From UBA2030 sp049969475 (GTDB taxonomy: Bacteria; Bacteroidota; Bacteroidia; Bacteroidales; TTA-H9): a DNA stretch of 64,000 nt. The stretch lies in the NCBI GenBank assembly GCA_049969475.1, contig JBMFOU010000006.1, forward strand, positions 1 through 64,000, written 5' to 3'. Positions 1 to 9,241 of the stretch are shown piece after piece; within the stretch, counting starts at the first letter, position 1; every line of letters starts with the position of its first letter. The notes beneath the pieces are model-generated. The model was not told the DNA's origin. It ran no database searches and worked only from the letters and a program-made list of their open reading frames with translations. The translations under genes and the position numbers were made by a program.

Positions 1-2127
1 AAAGTGCCATGGCTCCTGAATGTTTATTTCGCCTTCCTCTGTTTTTCCATAGGAAATGGTTTTTAGTAATCTTCCTTCCAGGTTGTAAATTTTCAGGATA
101 ACTGGCCCGCCTGAGGCATAATATTTTATTTCCAGCCGATCTTTAATCGGATTGTTGCATCTTAGCTTTTGTGTCTTTTGAAGGGAAATTTCAGTAGAAC
201 CAACCGGGGGCATTTGGCAATTGCTGAATGACACGCCATCAAGCCATAGCGTGAAGCCATAATCCCAGGTATCAGCCCAAAGTTCCAAATAATTTATATC
301 TGTCAAATCTACCATGCCTACAGTCTGTCTGTTGAATTGAGCATTGCCACTGAGCGGAAATGCATATTTTTTCCAATTCAGATGAGCTGCATTTAGAAGA
401 GAAGGAGAAGCATTGTATCTGAAATATCCGCCGGTACGGTTTCCCAGGCGCAAATGGAAATATTGAAATCCATAGACTGGATTTTTAATGGTTTTTACCC
501 AAAATGTAAGTGTATCCTGAGGGCTGAACGACCATGAAGCCAGGGTATCACCTGCAGGGCGGTAATTGAGGGCAACGTACCATCCTCTTCCCGTTTCCAG
601 TTTTAAAGAGGCAACGCCTTCTACTTTATCAGTGCTGTCATATGCTAAAGTCTCGGTTTGTCGGCTTCCATAGCCCAATTCTGGATAAGAAAGCCATAGG
701 GCTGAGGGTTCAGTCAGGTCGCATAGCGGGGTGGTTTGTATTTGAAAAGGTGGGGCAGGGGTGTAGGGCTGCCATGTTATATTTCCGAGTATTTTTTCCC
801 CAATAAAGTTGTCTCCCGTGGGCTGGTAAAGATTATTTGTTGCACGAATATTGTCAGCTGATAGGCTTCGCATGTGATAAACCGTGGAATAACGGAAACT
901 GTTGCCTTCAATGGTGTCGTGATCAGACTGGCCTTCGAAATAAATAGCAACATCGCGGTTATAATCGAGGTTGTTGTTTTTCACTATCAGTCGTTCGGTT
1001 TTCGAGGCATGAATGCCTTTGGTATTTCCTGTTATAATGTTGTCTTTGATTAAATAATCGTGGCTCCACTGGTTTTGATAGCCTGATATATTGCTCCCTT
1101 CCCAAAGTTCTATGCCAATGGGATTGTTCTGAATAATATTCCCCCGAATCGTATTCTGAAAGCCCCGGTCGATGGCGATTCCTGAATTGTAGTTTCCTAT
1201 CACTTCATTGCTATCAACGATTGAATTGAACGAATATCCCAGCCAGAAGCCATAATGACTATAGTTGCACTTGTTGAATTTGTATATATTTCCATCGGCA
1301 AAGGTGGCTTCTATGGCATTGTGAGGCGAATGAGAACACTCGTTATAATAAAACTGATTGTTATTAGGAATCTGCGAATACTGGTATTGTCCTAAAAATA
1401 CGCCGTCGCCCGACCAGGATAGGTCGTTGTATTCTATCAGATTGTTGTTCGAGACAATCATCAATAAAGCAGCGCAGTCCGATGGATCGGTTAAGGGACG
1501 ATTAATGTGGGCCGCCTGGTTGTGGTGAATGTGACAGTTGTCGGTAAAATACATTCGAATGCCATAGGAGGTGTTCCAGTCAAATACATTTTCATAAATA
1601 TTAAAACCTGAGCAATGATAAAGGGCGACTCCATCATTCTGAAATTGCATGATATTGTTATGTATGCTTCCTCCATGGCAATTGTAAAGCATAACCCCTC
1701 CACCGAGGGCTTGTTGATAGTCGCTCCACACATCAATCCAGCCGGCAGAATCCACCTTGTTGTATGAGAAATTGGTGTTGTAAATAAAGATGCTGTCGCT
1801 ATTCATGGCGTGAATAGCATAATAGAAATGTTTGGCCAGTTCGAAGTTGCGGATGGTGATATTGCGGCAATTGTTCATTTTGATAAGATAACCTCCATAG
1901 GTGAGCCCATCGGCCGTAACGCCCGGGCCTTCGATAATCACATTCTCCACATTATTCAGCTGTAGCAAACCATCGTTGCCAGGATCACTCAGGCTGTAAG
2001 TTCCAGGGTTGATGATTAGATGGGTGTTGGAGGAAACAGTGTAATTATCCTGTAAGTTGACGTAGGTCTGGGCATTGAGAGGATGTACCAGCAACCAGAG
2101 GATATAAAATAAATAAACCCGTCTCAT
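1..2127 (-). CDS. Secreted right-handed beta-helix protein with T9SS type A C-terminus (3' end off window)
   Basis: This ORF is open from the ATG at 2127 to the left edge of the window (709 codons, no stop), so its last residues are missing. The N-terminus is a Sec signal peptide ending LNAQ. Residues about 30-450 carry many short repeats of the type NxIxxN, NNxIxxNxI and GI, the pattern of parallel beta-helix (PbH1/NosD-like, 'right-handed parallel beta-helix repeat') proteins, which often bind or cleave polysaccharides. A beta-sandwich-like region follows (about 480-630; FWVKT, LRLGN, YLELWAD). The visible end (LKIYNLEGRLLKTISYG) looks like the start of a T9SS type A sorting domain. No catalytic residues could be assigned, so enzymatic activity is open. 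A -7 element lies at 2151-2158. Confidence 0.8.
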   Translation of the reverse strand, partial: MRRVYLFYILWLLVHPLNAQTYVNLQDNYTVSSNTHLIINPGTYSLSDPGNDGLLQLNNVENVIIEGPGVTADGLTYGGYLIKMNNCRNITIRNFELAKHFYYAIHAMNSDSIFIYNTNFSYNKVDSAGWIDVWSDYQQALGGGVMLYNCHGGSIHNNIMQFQNDGVALYHCSGFNIYENVFDWNTSYGIRMYFTDNCHIHHNQAAHINRPLTDPSDCAALLMIVSNNNLIEYNDLSWSGDGVFLGQYQYSQIPNNNQFYYNECSHSPHNAIEATFADGNIYKFNKCNYSHYGFWLGYSFNSIVDSNEVIGNYNSGIAIDRGFQNTIRGNIIQNNPIGIELWEGSNISGYQNQWSHDYLIKDNIITGNTKGIHASKTERLIVKNNNLDYNRDVAIYFEGQSDHDTIEGNSFRYSTVYHMRSLSADNIRATNNLYQPTGDNFIGEKILGNITWQPYTPAPPFQIQTTPLCDLTEPSALWLSYPELGYGSRQTETLAYDSTDKVEGVASLKLETGRGWYVALNYRPAGDTLASWSFSPQDTLTFWVKTIKNPVYGFQYFHLRLGNRTGGYFRYNASPSLLNAAHLNWKKYAFPLSGNAQFNRQTVGMVDLTDINYLELWADTWDYGFTLWLDGVSFSNCQMPPVGSTEISLQKTQKLRCNNPIKDRLEIKYYASGGPVILKIYNLEGRLLKTISYGKTEEGEINIQEPWHF

Positions 2128-2150
2128 GGCTTTAATAGGTTTGGTTTACA

Positions 2151-2158
2151 CAAAAATA
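2151..2158 (-). promoter_or_regulatory. Bacteroidota -7 promoter element (TATTTTTG) for the beta-helix gene
   Basis: Read on the minus strand, TATTTTTG matches the Bacteroidota -7 consensus TAnnTTTG and ends 23 nt upstream of the ATG at 2127. No convincing -33 TTTG was found. The gene therefore probably has its own promoter, separate from the DUF2147 gene 73 nt upstream. Confidence 0.5.
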
Positions 2159-2200
2159 AGCCAAAAGACGGGAGTTTTGATCTTGTATTTCAATCAAAAA

Positions 2201-2662
2201 TCAGAGTGTCGAACGAGTCCAGTAAGTAGTGCGCCCCAGCATCGATACTCCTATAAATCCTCTGATTTTGAGTTTGTTTTTGCTTTCAAGGCGCATGTAG
2301 CAACTATAGGTTTTTCCTGATTTAGGGTCATAAATGGTACCGTCTTTCCACTCATCTTTACCATCGAAGGTAAAACCTTTAAGAATTTCGAGACCCAGCG
2401 TGGGTCGGTTGCGCATCGAAGGATCAGGATTGTGCTTGTCGACCTTGGGTTTATTCGTTTCGGGATCGATTGGTGTTTTCAACCACACAATTTTCCCGAA
2501 AAATTTCTTTCCGTTTTCATAAATTTCAATTTTGGCATCTTCGTCCTGATTTAGCCAAATACCATTAATATCGATGCTCTTGTATGTCTGAGCATAAGTC
2601 AAGGTAGGTAAAATCATAAGAGCCATGCCGAGAGTCATCATCAAAAAAGTGGTGCTTTTCAT
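2201..2662 (-). CDS. DUF2147 domain-containing secreted protein
   Basis: A 153-residue protein with a signal peptide (cleavage after LTYAQ, about residue 25) and one DUF2147 domain filling the rest. Family landmarks are visible: GIWL near residue 34, the IEIYENGKKFFGKIVW strand pair, RNRPTLGLEIL, the central GTIYDPKSGKTY block, and the closing RGFIGVSMLGRTTYW. DUF2147 proteins are small periplasmic or outer-membrane-associated beta-rich proteins of unknown biochemical role, common in Bacteroidota and Proteobacteria. It stands alone, with a perfect -7 element (2691-2698) upstream and divergent from the helix-hairpin-helix gene. The family call is firm; the function is unknown. Confidence 0.9.
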   Translation of the reverse strand: MKSTTFLMMTLGMALMILPTLTYAQTYKSIDINGIWLNQDEDAKIEIYENGKKFFGKIVWLKTPIDPETNKPKVDKHNPDPSMRNRPTLGLEILKGFTFDGKDEWKDGTIYDPKSGKTYSCYMRLESKNKLKIRGFIGVSMLGRTTYWTRSTL

Positions 2663-2690
2663 TGTTGCTTCAGGTTATGGTTTTATAAGG

Positions 2691-2698
2691 CAAATATA
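2691..2698 (-). promoter_or_regulatory. -7 promoter element (TATATTTG) for the DUF2147 gene
   Basis: TATATTTG on the minus strand, 28 nt upstream of the start at 2662, matches TAnnTTTG exactly. It lies back to back with the plus-strand element at 2738-2745, giving a divergent promoter region under 100 nt long. Confidence 0.55.
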
Positions 2699-2737
2699 TG
2701 TACTTAAAAGAATATTTCAGTGAAAACTGTGATTTGT

Positions 2738-2745
2738 TAATTTTG
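2738..2745 (+). promoter_or_regulatory. -7 promoter element (TAATTTTG) for the HhH-TPR operon
   Basis: TAATTTTG at 2738-2745 matches TAnnTTTG and lies 16 nt before the ATG at 2762. A TTTC 20 nt further upstream (2714-2717) could serve as a degenerate -33 box. It supports the start at 2762 rather than the longer upstream reading in another frame. Confidence 0.5.
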
Positions 2746-2761
2746 AACGATTATTCTCAAC

Positions 2762-3700
2762 ATGGGACACAAAGGATTCCTGCGCAAATATTTCTCGTTT
2801 ACTCGCCGCGAACAGCGGGGAATTCTTGTGCTACTGGCCTTCATTTTACTGATTTGGATACTCACCTTTATTTTTCAACAACAGGCGCAAAACACTTCTT
2901 TAGAATACCTTCCAGACAGCTTATTAATGTGGGTACAAACCAAAGAGCAGACAAAGAAAACCCAGTCCCCAAAGGCTTTTGAAAATCCTGCAGTTACACA
3001 AGAACAAGTATTGCTTTTCGAATTTGACCCTAACCTTTTAGACGAAGAGGGCTGGAAAAAACTCGGATTGCCGGCTCATACCATACGGTCTATTTTGAAT
3101 TACCGAAAAGCGGGAGGCAGATTTTACAAGCCTGAAGACCTGAGCCGTATTTACACGCTTTCGCAGGAAGACTTTGCGAGGCTGAAATCCTATATTCGTA
3201 TTGAAAATGTAAAGTCAGCAGCTGGCGACAGCCTTTCATCATCACGGAAAATAATTTCTAAAGTTCCGTCAAGACAGATTCCTACGGTTGAGCTTAATTC
3301 GGCAGATACGAACCTTTTAGCTGAACTTCCGGGAATTGGACCCGCTTTTGCACGAAGAATATGGAAATACGGTAAGCGGCTGGGGGGCTATTACCAAACT
3401 GAGCAGTTGCTGGAGGTTTATGGTATGGATGCCTCACGCCTGGATAAAATCAGACCATTTATCGTTATAGATACCCTCCGAATTATTAAAATGGACCTTA
3501 ATCAGGCTTCTTTTAAGGAATTGTTGCGGCATCCCTACCTTGAGTATTACATGGTGAAAGCCATTGCCGATTATCGGCAGAAACACCATGGGATTCGGGA
3601 CGTTTCCGAATTGAAATCACTTCCACTGATGTACGACGAATTGTATAATAAATTGAGGCCTTACCTGAATACTAATCCTGAATACCTTCCCCATCCATGA
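2762..3700 (+). CDS. Membrane-anchored helix-hairpin-helix (ComEA-like) protein
   Basis: A 312-residue protein with a basic N-terminus, one membrane segment at about 20-38 (GILVLLAFILLIWILTF), then several helix-hairpin-helix units. These show as LGLPAHTIRSILNYRKAGGRFYKPEDL, LNSADTNLLAELPGIGPAFARRI with KYGKRLGGY, and LNQASFKELLRHPYLEYYMVKAI. HhH units bind the DNA backbone without sequence specificity, and similar single-TM proteins in Bacteroidota are grouped with ComEA, the DNA receptor of natural transformation. Only the fold is evident here; a role in DNA uptake is inferred. The stop overlaps the start of the TPR gene by 4 nt (ATGA), implying translational coupling. Confidence 0.85.
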   Translation: MGHKGFLRKYFSFTRREQRGILVLLAFILLIWILTFIFQQQAQNTSLEYLPDSLLMWVQTKEQTKKTQSPKAFENPAVTQEQVLLFEFDPNLLDEEGWKKLGLPAHTIRSILNYRKAGGRFYKPEDLSRIYTLSQEDFARLKSYIRIENVKSAAGDSLSSSRKIISKVPSRQIPTVELNSADTNLLAELPGIGPAFARRIWKYGKRLGGYYQTEQLLEVYGMDASRLDKIRPFIVIDTLRIIKMDLNQASFKELLRHPYLEYYMVKAIADYRQKHHGIRDVSELKSLPLMYDELYNKLRPYLNTNPEYLPHP

Positions 3701-5013
3701 GATTATTTTGGAAAACAATAATTCTTTATCTGCTCCTGACTATTCCCTACCAGTCTTCGGCTCAATCGACAACTGACAGCCTGTTGGATGCTTATTTCAG
3801 CATAGTGAACAAAGACAGAGTCGCAGCTATGCAACTGGCAGAAAAGGCCCTTGAATCGGCCTGCAAAACCAGGGATAGGCACAATGAGGCCGTGGCTCTT
3901 GAATGCCTGGGGGTTCAACATTACTACCGAGGGAATTATGAAGAAGCCAGGAAGAAATTAAAAGCGGCAGAGGATTTATACAGGCAGGAGAATTCTGCCA
4001 GAGGTTTGGCCAGTCTATATAATAATCTGGGCCTGCTTGAGCAAGATTTGGGCAATTATTCCCGGGCCTTGGCCTATTTTAGTTTTGCATTGGTGAATGA
4101 CAAAGCTCTGGATGAAACGGTAGGGAGAGCTTTGACAATCAATAATATGGGGACCGTGTATTTATACAAGGGAGCTTATGCCGAGGCCAGGGATTGTTTT
4201 CGTCAATCGCTCGAAGCAGGCAAACAGGCGGAGAACCATGAGGTTATCGGGAATGCATTAAATAATTTGGGTTTGGTACATCTGGAAACAAGTGTTTACG
4301 ATAGTGCACTCCTATTTTTTTCAGAGGCATTAAATGTTGCTTCCTCTCACGACGATTTGTACGGGCTTGCCATTGCCCAAATTAATCGGGGACTGGCTTT
4401 TTCGGGATTGCACCTTTTCGACAGTGCATCCATTTGCTTTGGGAGAGCCATTGCTGCCATAGAATCGTTGCAAGACCCTGATCTTGAGATGGAATATCTG
4501 ATCCATTATTCCGAATATGCCCTTCAGATAAAAAATTACCCGGGTGCTTTGCAAAGTTTGCTGGCAGCTCAAAAAATTAATAACAGATTGGAACAGAAAA
4601 AGAAATCGGCTGAGATTTTTCGTATGATGGGAACAATTTTGGCCCGCACTCAGCAGGCCGAACCTGCCATGGCTTATCTGCACATGGCCAGAGGCATCGC
4701 CTTGAGCTGTGGTCTTTTGCCTGAACTTGCCACTACCTTTGGAGAGCTTTCACTCGCTCACGGCCTGAATGGAAATTACGACAGTGCTCGATTTTACCAG
4801 GATAAGTATGCGAATTTAAAAGCTCAATTTTTCCTTAATGAACCTGATACAACTTTGAGTTTGCCGTCCCTTGCGGGAGTCAAAACATCGAAATCTTTGA
4901 TTGGGAAAATTTTCCTCAAAATCATTCTTGTTCTCATTGTTTTCTGGGGTTTAATTATCCTGCTTTTGCGCTTAGCGCGTAAAACATCCAAATCCGAAAA
5001 TATTACCCATTGA
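3697..5013 (+). CDS. TPR-repeat protein with signal peptide and C-terminal membrane anchor
   Basis: 438 residues: signal peptide (to about 23, SSAQS), then roughly seven to eight tetratricopeptide repeats, recognisable from A..Y..LG/NNLGLV/A..F..AL spacing (for example LASLYNNLGLLEQDLGNYS, ALTINNMGTVYLYKGAY, IGNALNNLGLVHLETSVY). A hydrophobic segment at about 402-424 (IFLKIILVLIVFWGLIILLLRL) precedes a short basic tail. The plan resembles the sensor half of Bacteroidota TPR-histidine kinases or TPR-LuxR regulators, but the protein stops just after the membrane segment with no kinase or DNA-binding domain. It is probably a protein-protein interaction scaffold facing the periplasm. It overlaps the HhH gene by 4 nt. 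Confidence 0.8.
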   Translation: MRLFWKTIILYLLLTIPYQSSAQSTTDSLLDAYFSIVNKDRVAAMQLAEKALESACKTRDRHNEAVALECLGVQHYYRGNYEEARKKLKAAEDLYRQENSARGLASLYNNLGLLEQDLGNYSRALAYFSFALVNDKALDETVGRALTINNMGTVYLYKGAYAEARDCFRQSLEAGKQAENHEVIGNALNNLGLVHLETSVYDSALLFFSEALNVASSHDDLYGLAIAQINRGLAFSGLHLFDSASICFGRAIAAIESLQDPDLEMEYLIHYSEYALQIKNYPGALQSLLAAQKINNRLEQKKKSAEIFRMMGTILARTQQAEPAMAYLHMARGIALSCGLLPELATTFGELSLAHGLNGNYDSARFYQDKYANLKAQFFLNEPDTTLSLPSLAGVKTSKSLIGKIFLKIILVLIVFWGLIILLLRLARKTSKSENITH

Positions 5014-5045
5014 AAACCGTTTAATGTATTGTTGTTAGGGTTTTA

Positions 5046-5053
5046 TAAATTTG
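5046..5053 (+). promoter_or_regulatory. -7 promoter element (TAAATTTG) for the lipoprotein gene
   Basis: A TAnnTTTG match 19 nt upstream of the ATG at 5073, after the TPR stop at 5013. It suggests that the lipoprotein, and probably the transporter behind it, start a new transcript. Confidence 0.5.
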
Positions 5054-5072
5054 TATCCACAATCTTTTCCGC

Positions 5073-5480
5073 ATGAAAAATTTTTTCAAAATCAGCTTAT
5101 CCGGACTTACACTTTTCCTGTTAGTTTTTTTAGGGGCTTGTGATCAGGAAGATGTCAATCGGCCTGTCACCCAATATCAGGTCCAATACCTCGTGGTGAG
5201 CCACATGAAAAGCAAGCCCGATATCATCGTGCGTTATTTTAACCCCAAATATTCAAACATTGTATCGGAATATTACGATACCATTAAAGAATGGTCGTTT
5301 GAATTTAAGGGTAAGACATTTGACCATTTGTATCTTGAAGCCTTCACGGTGAGGGATAGCGCTTTACTTGAGGTGCAAATTTTAGTCAATAATGAGGTTG
5401 TTGCACGCGATATAGATAGTTGTCCCTGGCCTATTACCTGCGATACCAACCGGGCAGTGGCTACTTTTACCTTACAATAG
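5073..5480 (+). CDS. Small predicted lipoprotein, unknown function
   Basis: 135 residues. The N-terminus is a lipoprotein signal ending in the lipobox LGAC (Cys23). The remainder is short and beta-rich (YQVQYLVVSH, IIVRYFNP, WSFEFKGKTFDHLYLEAF, LLEVQILVNNEVVARD) and ends with a possible disulphide pair in the last 20 residues (SCPWPITCD). The size and strand pattern recall small beta-sandwich lipoproteins of Bacteroidota, including MmpS-fold accessory proteins, but no family was recognised with confidence. Its own -7 element is at 5046-5053; the POT transporter follows after 26 nt, so the two may be co-transcribed. Confidence 0.65.
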   Translation: MKNFFKISLSGLTLFLLVFLGACDQEDVNRPVTQYQVQYLVVSHMKSKPDIIVRYFNPKYSNIVSEYYDTIKEWSFEFKGKTFDHLYLEAFTVRDSALLEVQILVNNEVVARDIDSCPWPITCDTNRAVATFTLQ

Positions 5481-5506
5481 AGTTTTATCAAGGAAGGGAT
5501 AAGGCC

Positions 5507-6958
5507 ATGAGCCGCAAAAATATATTTCGTTCATTCCCGGGAACCTTCTGGGTGGCCAATACTATGGAATTGTTTGAACGATGGGCATGGTACGGATTTT
5601 ACATGGTGCTAGCACTCTACCTTACCGGCTCCACTGACACAGGGGCCCTGGGATTTACGCAGGAGCAAAAAGGGAATCTGATGGGCCCGGTAACTTTTCT
5701 CCTGTATCTTTTGCCGATTATTACGGGTAGCATTGCCGATAGATATGGATATAAAAAAGTATTACTCTCGGCTTTCATTATTCTATCATCGGGTTATTTC
5801 CTACTGGGGAGGGTGAAATCTTACTGGGCTTTCTATTTCTTATTCATGTATCTGGCAGTGGGTGCTGCCTTGTTTAAACCCATCATTACGGCCACCGTTT
5901 CGAGAACTACTGATGACAACAATTCCTCCATTGGTTTTGGTATTTTCTACATGATTGTAAACATTGGGGCGTTTATTGGTCCCATAGTGGCCTCGAAACT
6001 GCGAGTTATTAGCTGGCAGTGGGTTTTCAATATGTCGGCCGCAATTATCCTTATAAATTTCATTCTGCTGTTGTTTTTCTACAAAGACCCAGTAAAAGAA
6101 AAAAGCGGAAAACCCCTGGGTGAGTCGTTACGGCTGATTTTCCGAAATGTTGCTCAGGTACTCTCAGATTACCGGCTGATTTTGTTTCTGCTCATCATCG
6201 TGGGATTTTGGTCTATGTACCTGCAATTGTTTTATACCCTTCCGGTTTACATCGATCAATGGATGGATACAAAGCCCCTGTTTAATGCCCTTCATTCGCT
6301 TTCTCCTCGTCTGGCCAAGGCCATAGGAACTCCCTATGGAACTATTGCCCCGGAAATGCTTACCAACATCGATGCCTTCTATATCATCTTTTTTCAAATT
6401 TTGGTGTCAGGCTTTGTAGCACGTTTCTCTCCCTTACGTGCAATGGCCAACGGCATTCTTTTGTCGTCTTTAGGCATAGGCCTGATGTTTGCCTTCCAGA
6501 ATCCTGTATATCTCATCTTTAGTATTTTACTTTTTGGCTTAGGCGAAATGGCTACTTCGCCCAAAACCCAGGAATATGTGGGTAAAATAGCCCCCGAGGG
6601 TAAAACGGCTTTGTATATGGGATTTAGTTACTTACCATTGGCCGGGGGGCATATTGTGGCAGGTTTTCTTTCTGGTTCTGTATATGCAGGTATAGCCGAT
6701 AAACCTACCCTTCTTCAAAATATTCTTCTTGAGAAAGGGATTCAACTCCCTGCTCCCGGTAAGGGTTTATCGCTCAATCAATATTATGCGGATGCTGCCC
6801 ATGCACTGCATATTGCCCCAGATCAACTGACGAATTACCTTTGGAATACAGCCCAGCCCTGGAAAATCTGGATGCTATTCACCACCATTGGTCTTTTTAC
6901 CTTTATCGCTTTAATTTTGTATAATCGTTTGATAATGAAACCTTCTGACCGGGTGTAG
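5507..6958 (+). CDS. POT/MFS-type proton-coupled peptide transporter
   Basis: A polytopic protein of 483 residues from the ATG at 5507. That start was preferred to an upstream in-frame one at 5420 because the latter would overlap the lipoprotein and add residues unlike any transporter N-terminus. It opens with FWVANTMELFERWAWYGFYMVLALYL, the helix-1 signature (E-x-x-E-R-x-x-Y-G/F) of the proton-dependent oligopeptide transporter family. The helix 2-3 loop has GSIADRYGYKK, followed by IGFGIFYMIVNIGAFIGP, a typical POT helix 5. About 12 membrane helices are visible. Family members import di- or tripeptides or related solutes using the proton gradient; the substrate cannot be read here. An inserted stretch (about 400-450) near the C-terminus is less conserved. 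Confidence 0.85.
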   Translation: MSRKNIFRSFPGTFWVANTMELFERWAWYGFYMVLALYLTGSTDTGALGFTQEQKGNLMGPVTFLLYLLPIITGSIADRYGYKKVLLSAFIILSSGYFLLGRVKSYWAFYFLFMYLAVGAALFKPIITATVSRTTDDNNSSIGFGIFYMIVNIGAFIGPIVASKLRVISWQWVFNMSAAIILINFILLLFFYKDPVKEKSGKPLGESLRLIFRNVAQVLSDYRLILFLLIIVGFWSMYLQLFYTLPVYIDQWMDTKPLFNALHSLSPRLAKAIGTPYGTIAPEMLTNIDAFYIIFFQILVSGFVARFSPLRAMANGILLSSLGIGLMFAFQNPVYLIFSILLFGLGEMATSPKTQEYVGKIAPEGKTALYMGFSYLPLAGGHIVAGFLSGSVYAGIADKPTLLQNILLEKGIQLPAPGKGLSLNQYYADAAHALHIAPDQLTNYLWNTAQPWKIWMLFTTIGLFTFIALILYNRLIMKPSDRV

Positions 6959-6963
6959 CAATT

Positions 6964-7680
6964 ATGAAAAGTAGCAAATGGCTGAAAATCTTACTTCCAG
7001 CCCTCGTACCTCCTGTTATAATGACGGTGCTTATGGCCTATTCCAGCCTCTCAGGGAGCTCATTAAGTGGCTGGGGTATTTTGCCGCTACAGGCAGAGGG
7101 CCTGCCCGGTATTTTGCTTGCCCCTCTGGTGCACACCAGTTTCGATCACCTGTTCTCCAATATTATCCCTTTTTTCTTTATGACCCTCCTGCTGTTTTAT
7201 TTTTACGAAGAGATAGCCTGGCAGGTATTAATATTTTCTTGGATATTTACTGGTATTCTGGTATGGCTGGGTGCTCGTGAGAGCTATCACTTGGGGGCCA
7301 GCGGTGTAGTTTATTCATTGGCGGCTTTTCACGTGCTGAGCGGAATCATTCGGAAAAATCCCCGCCTGCTTTCTATTTCTTTGCTGATGGTTTTTCTTTA
7401 TGGGGGAATGATCTGGGGTGTTTTCCCTGACTTTTTTCCTGGGAAAAATATTAGCTGGGAGTCACACCTGTCAGGACTGGTAACAGGCATGATACTGGCT
7501 GTACATTATCGTAGCAGGGGGCCCCAAAGTCCTGTCTATAGTTGGGATGCTGAAAATGAGGATTCGGAGGATGATGTAACAACTGACGATCCTGCCCGGG
7601 AAGCTGAAAACGCCAAAGAAGTGATGATTCGGTATATTTTTAAAGAAAAAAAACCGGACGACCCATCGGAGAATTCCTGA
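6964..7680 (+). CDS. Rhomboid-family intramembrane serine protease
   Basis: 238 residues with six predicted membrane helices. The rhomboid motifs are present: H57 and H62 with N66 in HTSFDHLFSN (helix 2), the nucleophile Ser113 in GASG (helix 4), and His168 in ESHLSG (helix 6) to complete the Ser-His dyad. Rhomboids cleave transmembrane substrates within or next to the bilayer. The C-terminal 55 residues are hydrophilic and strongly acidic (ENEDSEDDVTTDDP), then lysine-rich, and probably cytoplasmic; this tail is longer than in minimal rhomboids. It begins 5 nt after the transporter stop, so the two are probably one operon. Substrate unknown. Confidence 0.88.
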   Translation: MKSSKWLKILLPALVPPVIMTVLMAYSSLSGSSLSGWGILPLQAEGLPGILLAPLVHTSFDHLFSNIIPFFFMTLLLFYFYEEIAWQVLIFSWIFTGILVWLGARESYHLGASGVVYSLAAFHVLSGIIRKNPRLLSISLLMVFLYGGMIWGVFPDFFPGKNISWESHLSGLVTGMILAVHYRSRGPQSPVYSWDAENEDSEDDVTTDDPAREAENAKEVMIRYIFKEKKPDDPSENS

Positions 7681-7721
7681 GGCCTGTATTACTTTGCAGA
7701 TAACCAAAAACAATACATTCC

Positions 7722-8831
7722 ATGAAAACCAAGCACTTGTCGCTCTTGATAATTTGTTCATTCGCTTTGCTGGTTGCCTGTCACAAACCCAATCAGTTTG
7801 TTTTGAAGGGCGAAATTCAATCCCTGCCCGATGGGTGGGTTTACTTGCAGTCATATACCGGAGAAGGCCTTAGAACGCTTGACTCTGCCGAAGCCAAAAA
7901 CGGACGTTTTAAGTTCACAGGTATTGTACGTGACCCTGAATTTGTGTATGTGAGTTTAGGTCAGGGTAAAGGACGCGTAGGGCTTTTCTTGGAGTCGGGT
8001 AAGCTGAAGATTGTGGCCCATGCTGATAGCCTTCAACAGGCCCGAATTACCGGATCGGCGCTCAACGATGAATACATGGCCTTTCGCAAGGAATTTGATA
8101 CCTACCAGCAGCGTCAGGAAGAGCTCTATCATCAATACAAGGCTGCCAAAGATGCCAACGATAGCTTGGTAATCCGTAATATCGAAAAAATATGGGACAT
8201 GCTGGATCAGGAGCAGAACCGGTTTATAAAAAAATACATAGTGGCGCACCGCGAATCGGTGCTGGGCCCGTTCCTGATAAACCAGCAACTCATTTATACC
8301 ATTGGATTGGATGAACTCGATAGCCTGGTGAGCTTGTTTCCGCCTTCCCTCGATAGCTCCGTGTATGTCAAGCGATTGAGAGAGCGTATTGAAATATTAA
8401 GGAAAGTCGATATAGGTGAGCCAGCACCGGAAATCAGCTTGCCTGATACGCTGGGTATTCCTCGCAGTTTGTCTTCATTACGTGGAAAATACGTTCTCAT
8501 CGATTTTTGGGCTTCCTGGTGCGGTCCCTGCCGGGCTGAATCTCCTAACCTGGTGAAGGCCTATAAATCTTTTAAAAATCAGGGATTTGAGATTTTTAGC
8601 GTTTCGCTCGATAATGACCGAGCCCGCTGGATTGAAGCCATCAAAGCCGATGGGCTGTCCTGGACGCATGTAAGCGACCTGAAAGGCTGGCAATGTGCTC
8701 CGGCCAAGGTTTACGGAGTGAATTCCATTCCTCATTCAGTACTGATCGACCCCCAGGGAATTATTATCAAGAAAAACCTTAGAGGCGATGAACTGCAGAA
8801 AGTACTTCGGGAAGTTTTAACGAAGCCCTAA
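7722..8831 (+). CDS. TlpA-family thiol-disulphide oxidoreductase lipoprotein with DUF4369 domain
   Basis: 369 residues: lipoprotein signal with lipobox LVAC (Cys20), an N-terminal DUF4369-like beta domain (about 25-115; FVLKGEIQSLPDGWVYL), a helical linker with charged coiled-coil character (about 120-190), and a C-terminal thioredoxin domain from about 235. The active site is WCGPC at Cys267/Cys270, and the cis-Pro region is SIPHSVLID. Such proteins are anchored in the envelope and reduce cysteines in the periplasm (cytochrome c maturation or general disulphide reduction). In Bacteroidota the DUF4369-TlpA fusion is frequent and its electron donor usually unidentified. It follows the rhomboid gene by 41 nt. 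Confidence 0.9.
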   Translation: MKTKHLSLLIICSFALLVACHKPNQFVLKGEIQSLPDGWVYLQSYTGEGLRTLDSAEAKNGRFKFTGIVRDPEFVYVSLGQGKGRVGLFLESGKLKIVAHADSLQQARITGSALNDEYMAFRKEFDTYQQRQEELYHQYKAAKDANDSLVIRNIEKIWDMLDQEQNRFIKKYIVAHRESVLGPFLINQQLIYTIGLDELDSLVSLFPPSLDSSVYVKRLRERIEILRKVDIGEPAPEISLPDTLGIPRSLSSLRGKYVLIDFWASWCGPCRAESPNLVKAYKSFKNQGFEIFSVSLDNDRARWIEAIKADGLSWTHVSDLKGWQCAPAKVYGVNSIPHSVLIDPQGIIIKKNLRGDELQKVLREVLTKP

Positions 8832-9241
8832 ATTGTGCTGGAGAACGCCCGGACTCATTCTAAGCTTGTGTTTTATAGTTCTGTCGAGAATTACCTACGG
8901 TTTCTTAGCAAACTTGGGCCTAAACCGAATATACCTTAGCGCGGATGTCTACGGACAATCTGCTTTATTCAAAACGGGAAAATTTCGCCGGTAGATAACG
9001 AACGAAATACCCAATTCATCCATTCCAATCCGCTACTTATTTCAAGACCAAGGGAGTAACGCATCTGCATGAATGACTGATAGCGCAAATAACCTCATGT
9101 TCCAAGGTTTTTATTAGTAATCAGCGAAAATTTCAATTGTTATAATCTTTTGATAATCTGTTTATTCTATAAAGCCCCTTTCCTTGGGCTTTAGAATGGT
9201 ATGCCCGATTCAGAAAATGATCCAGAAAAAGTTTTTGATAA
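8832..9241. other. Intergenic stretch with no recognisable gene
   Basis: About 410 nt between the TlpA-type gene and the TetR operator region. Base composition is mixed: the first half (to about 9090) is moderately GC-rich with no long open frame, the second AT-rich. No tRNA cloverleaf, terminator hairpin with T-run, or transposon end was recognised. The GC-richer half could be a decayed remnant, but nothing in it was identifiable. Confidence 0.4.

Noticed and set aside
8832..9241. tRNA or mobile-element remnant
   Set aside because: No cloverleaf, terminal inverted repeats or transposase fragment could be found.
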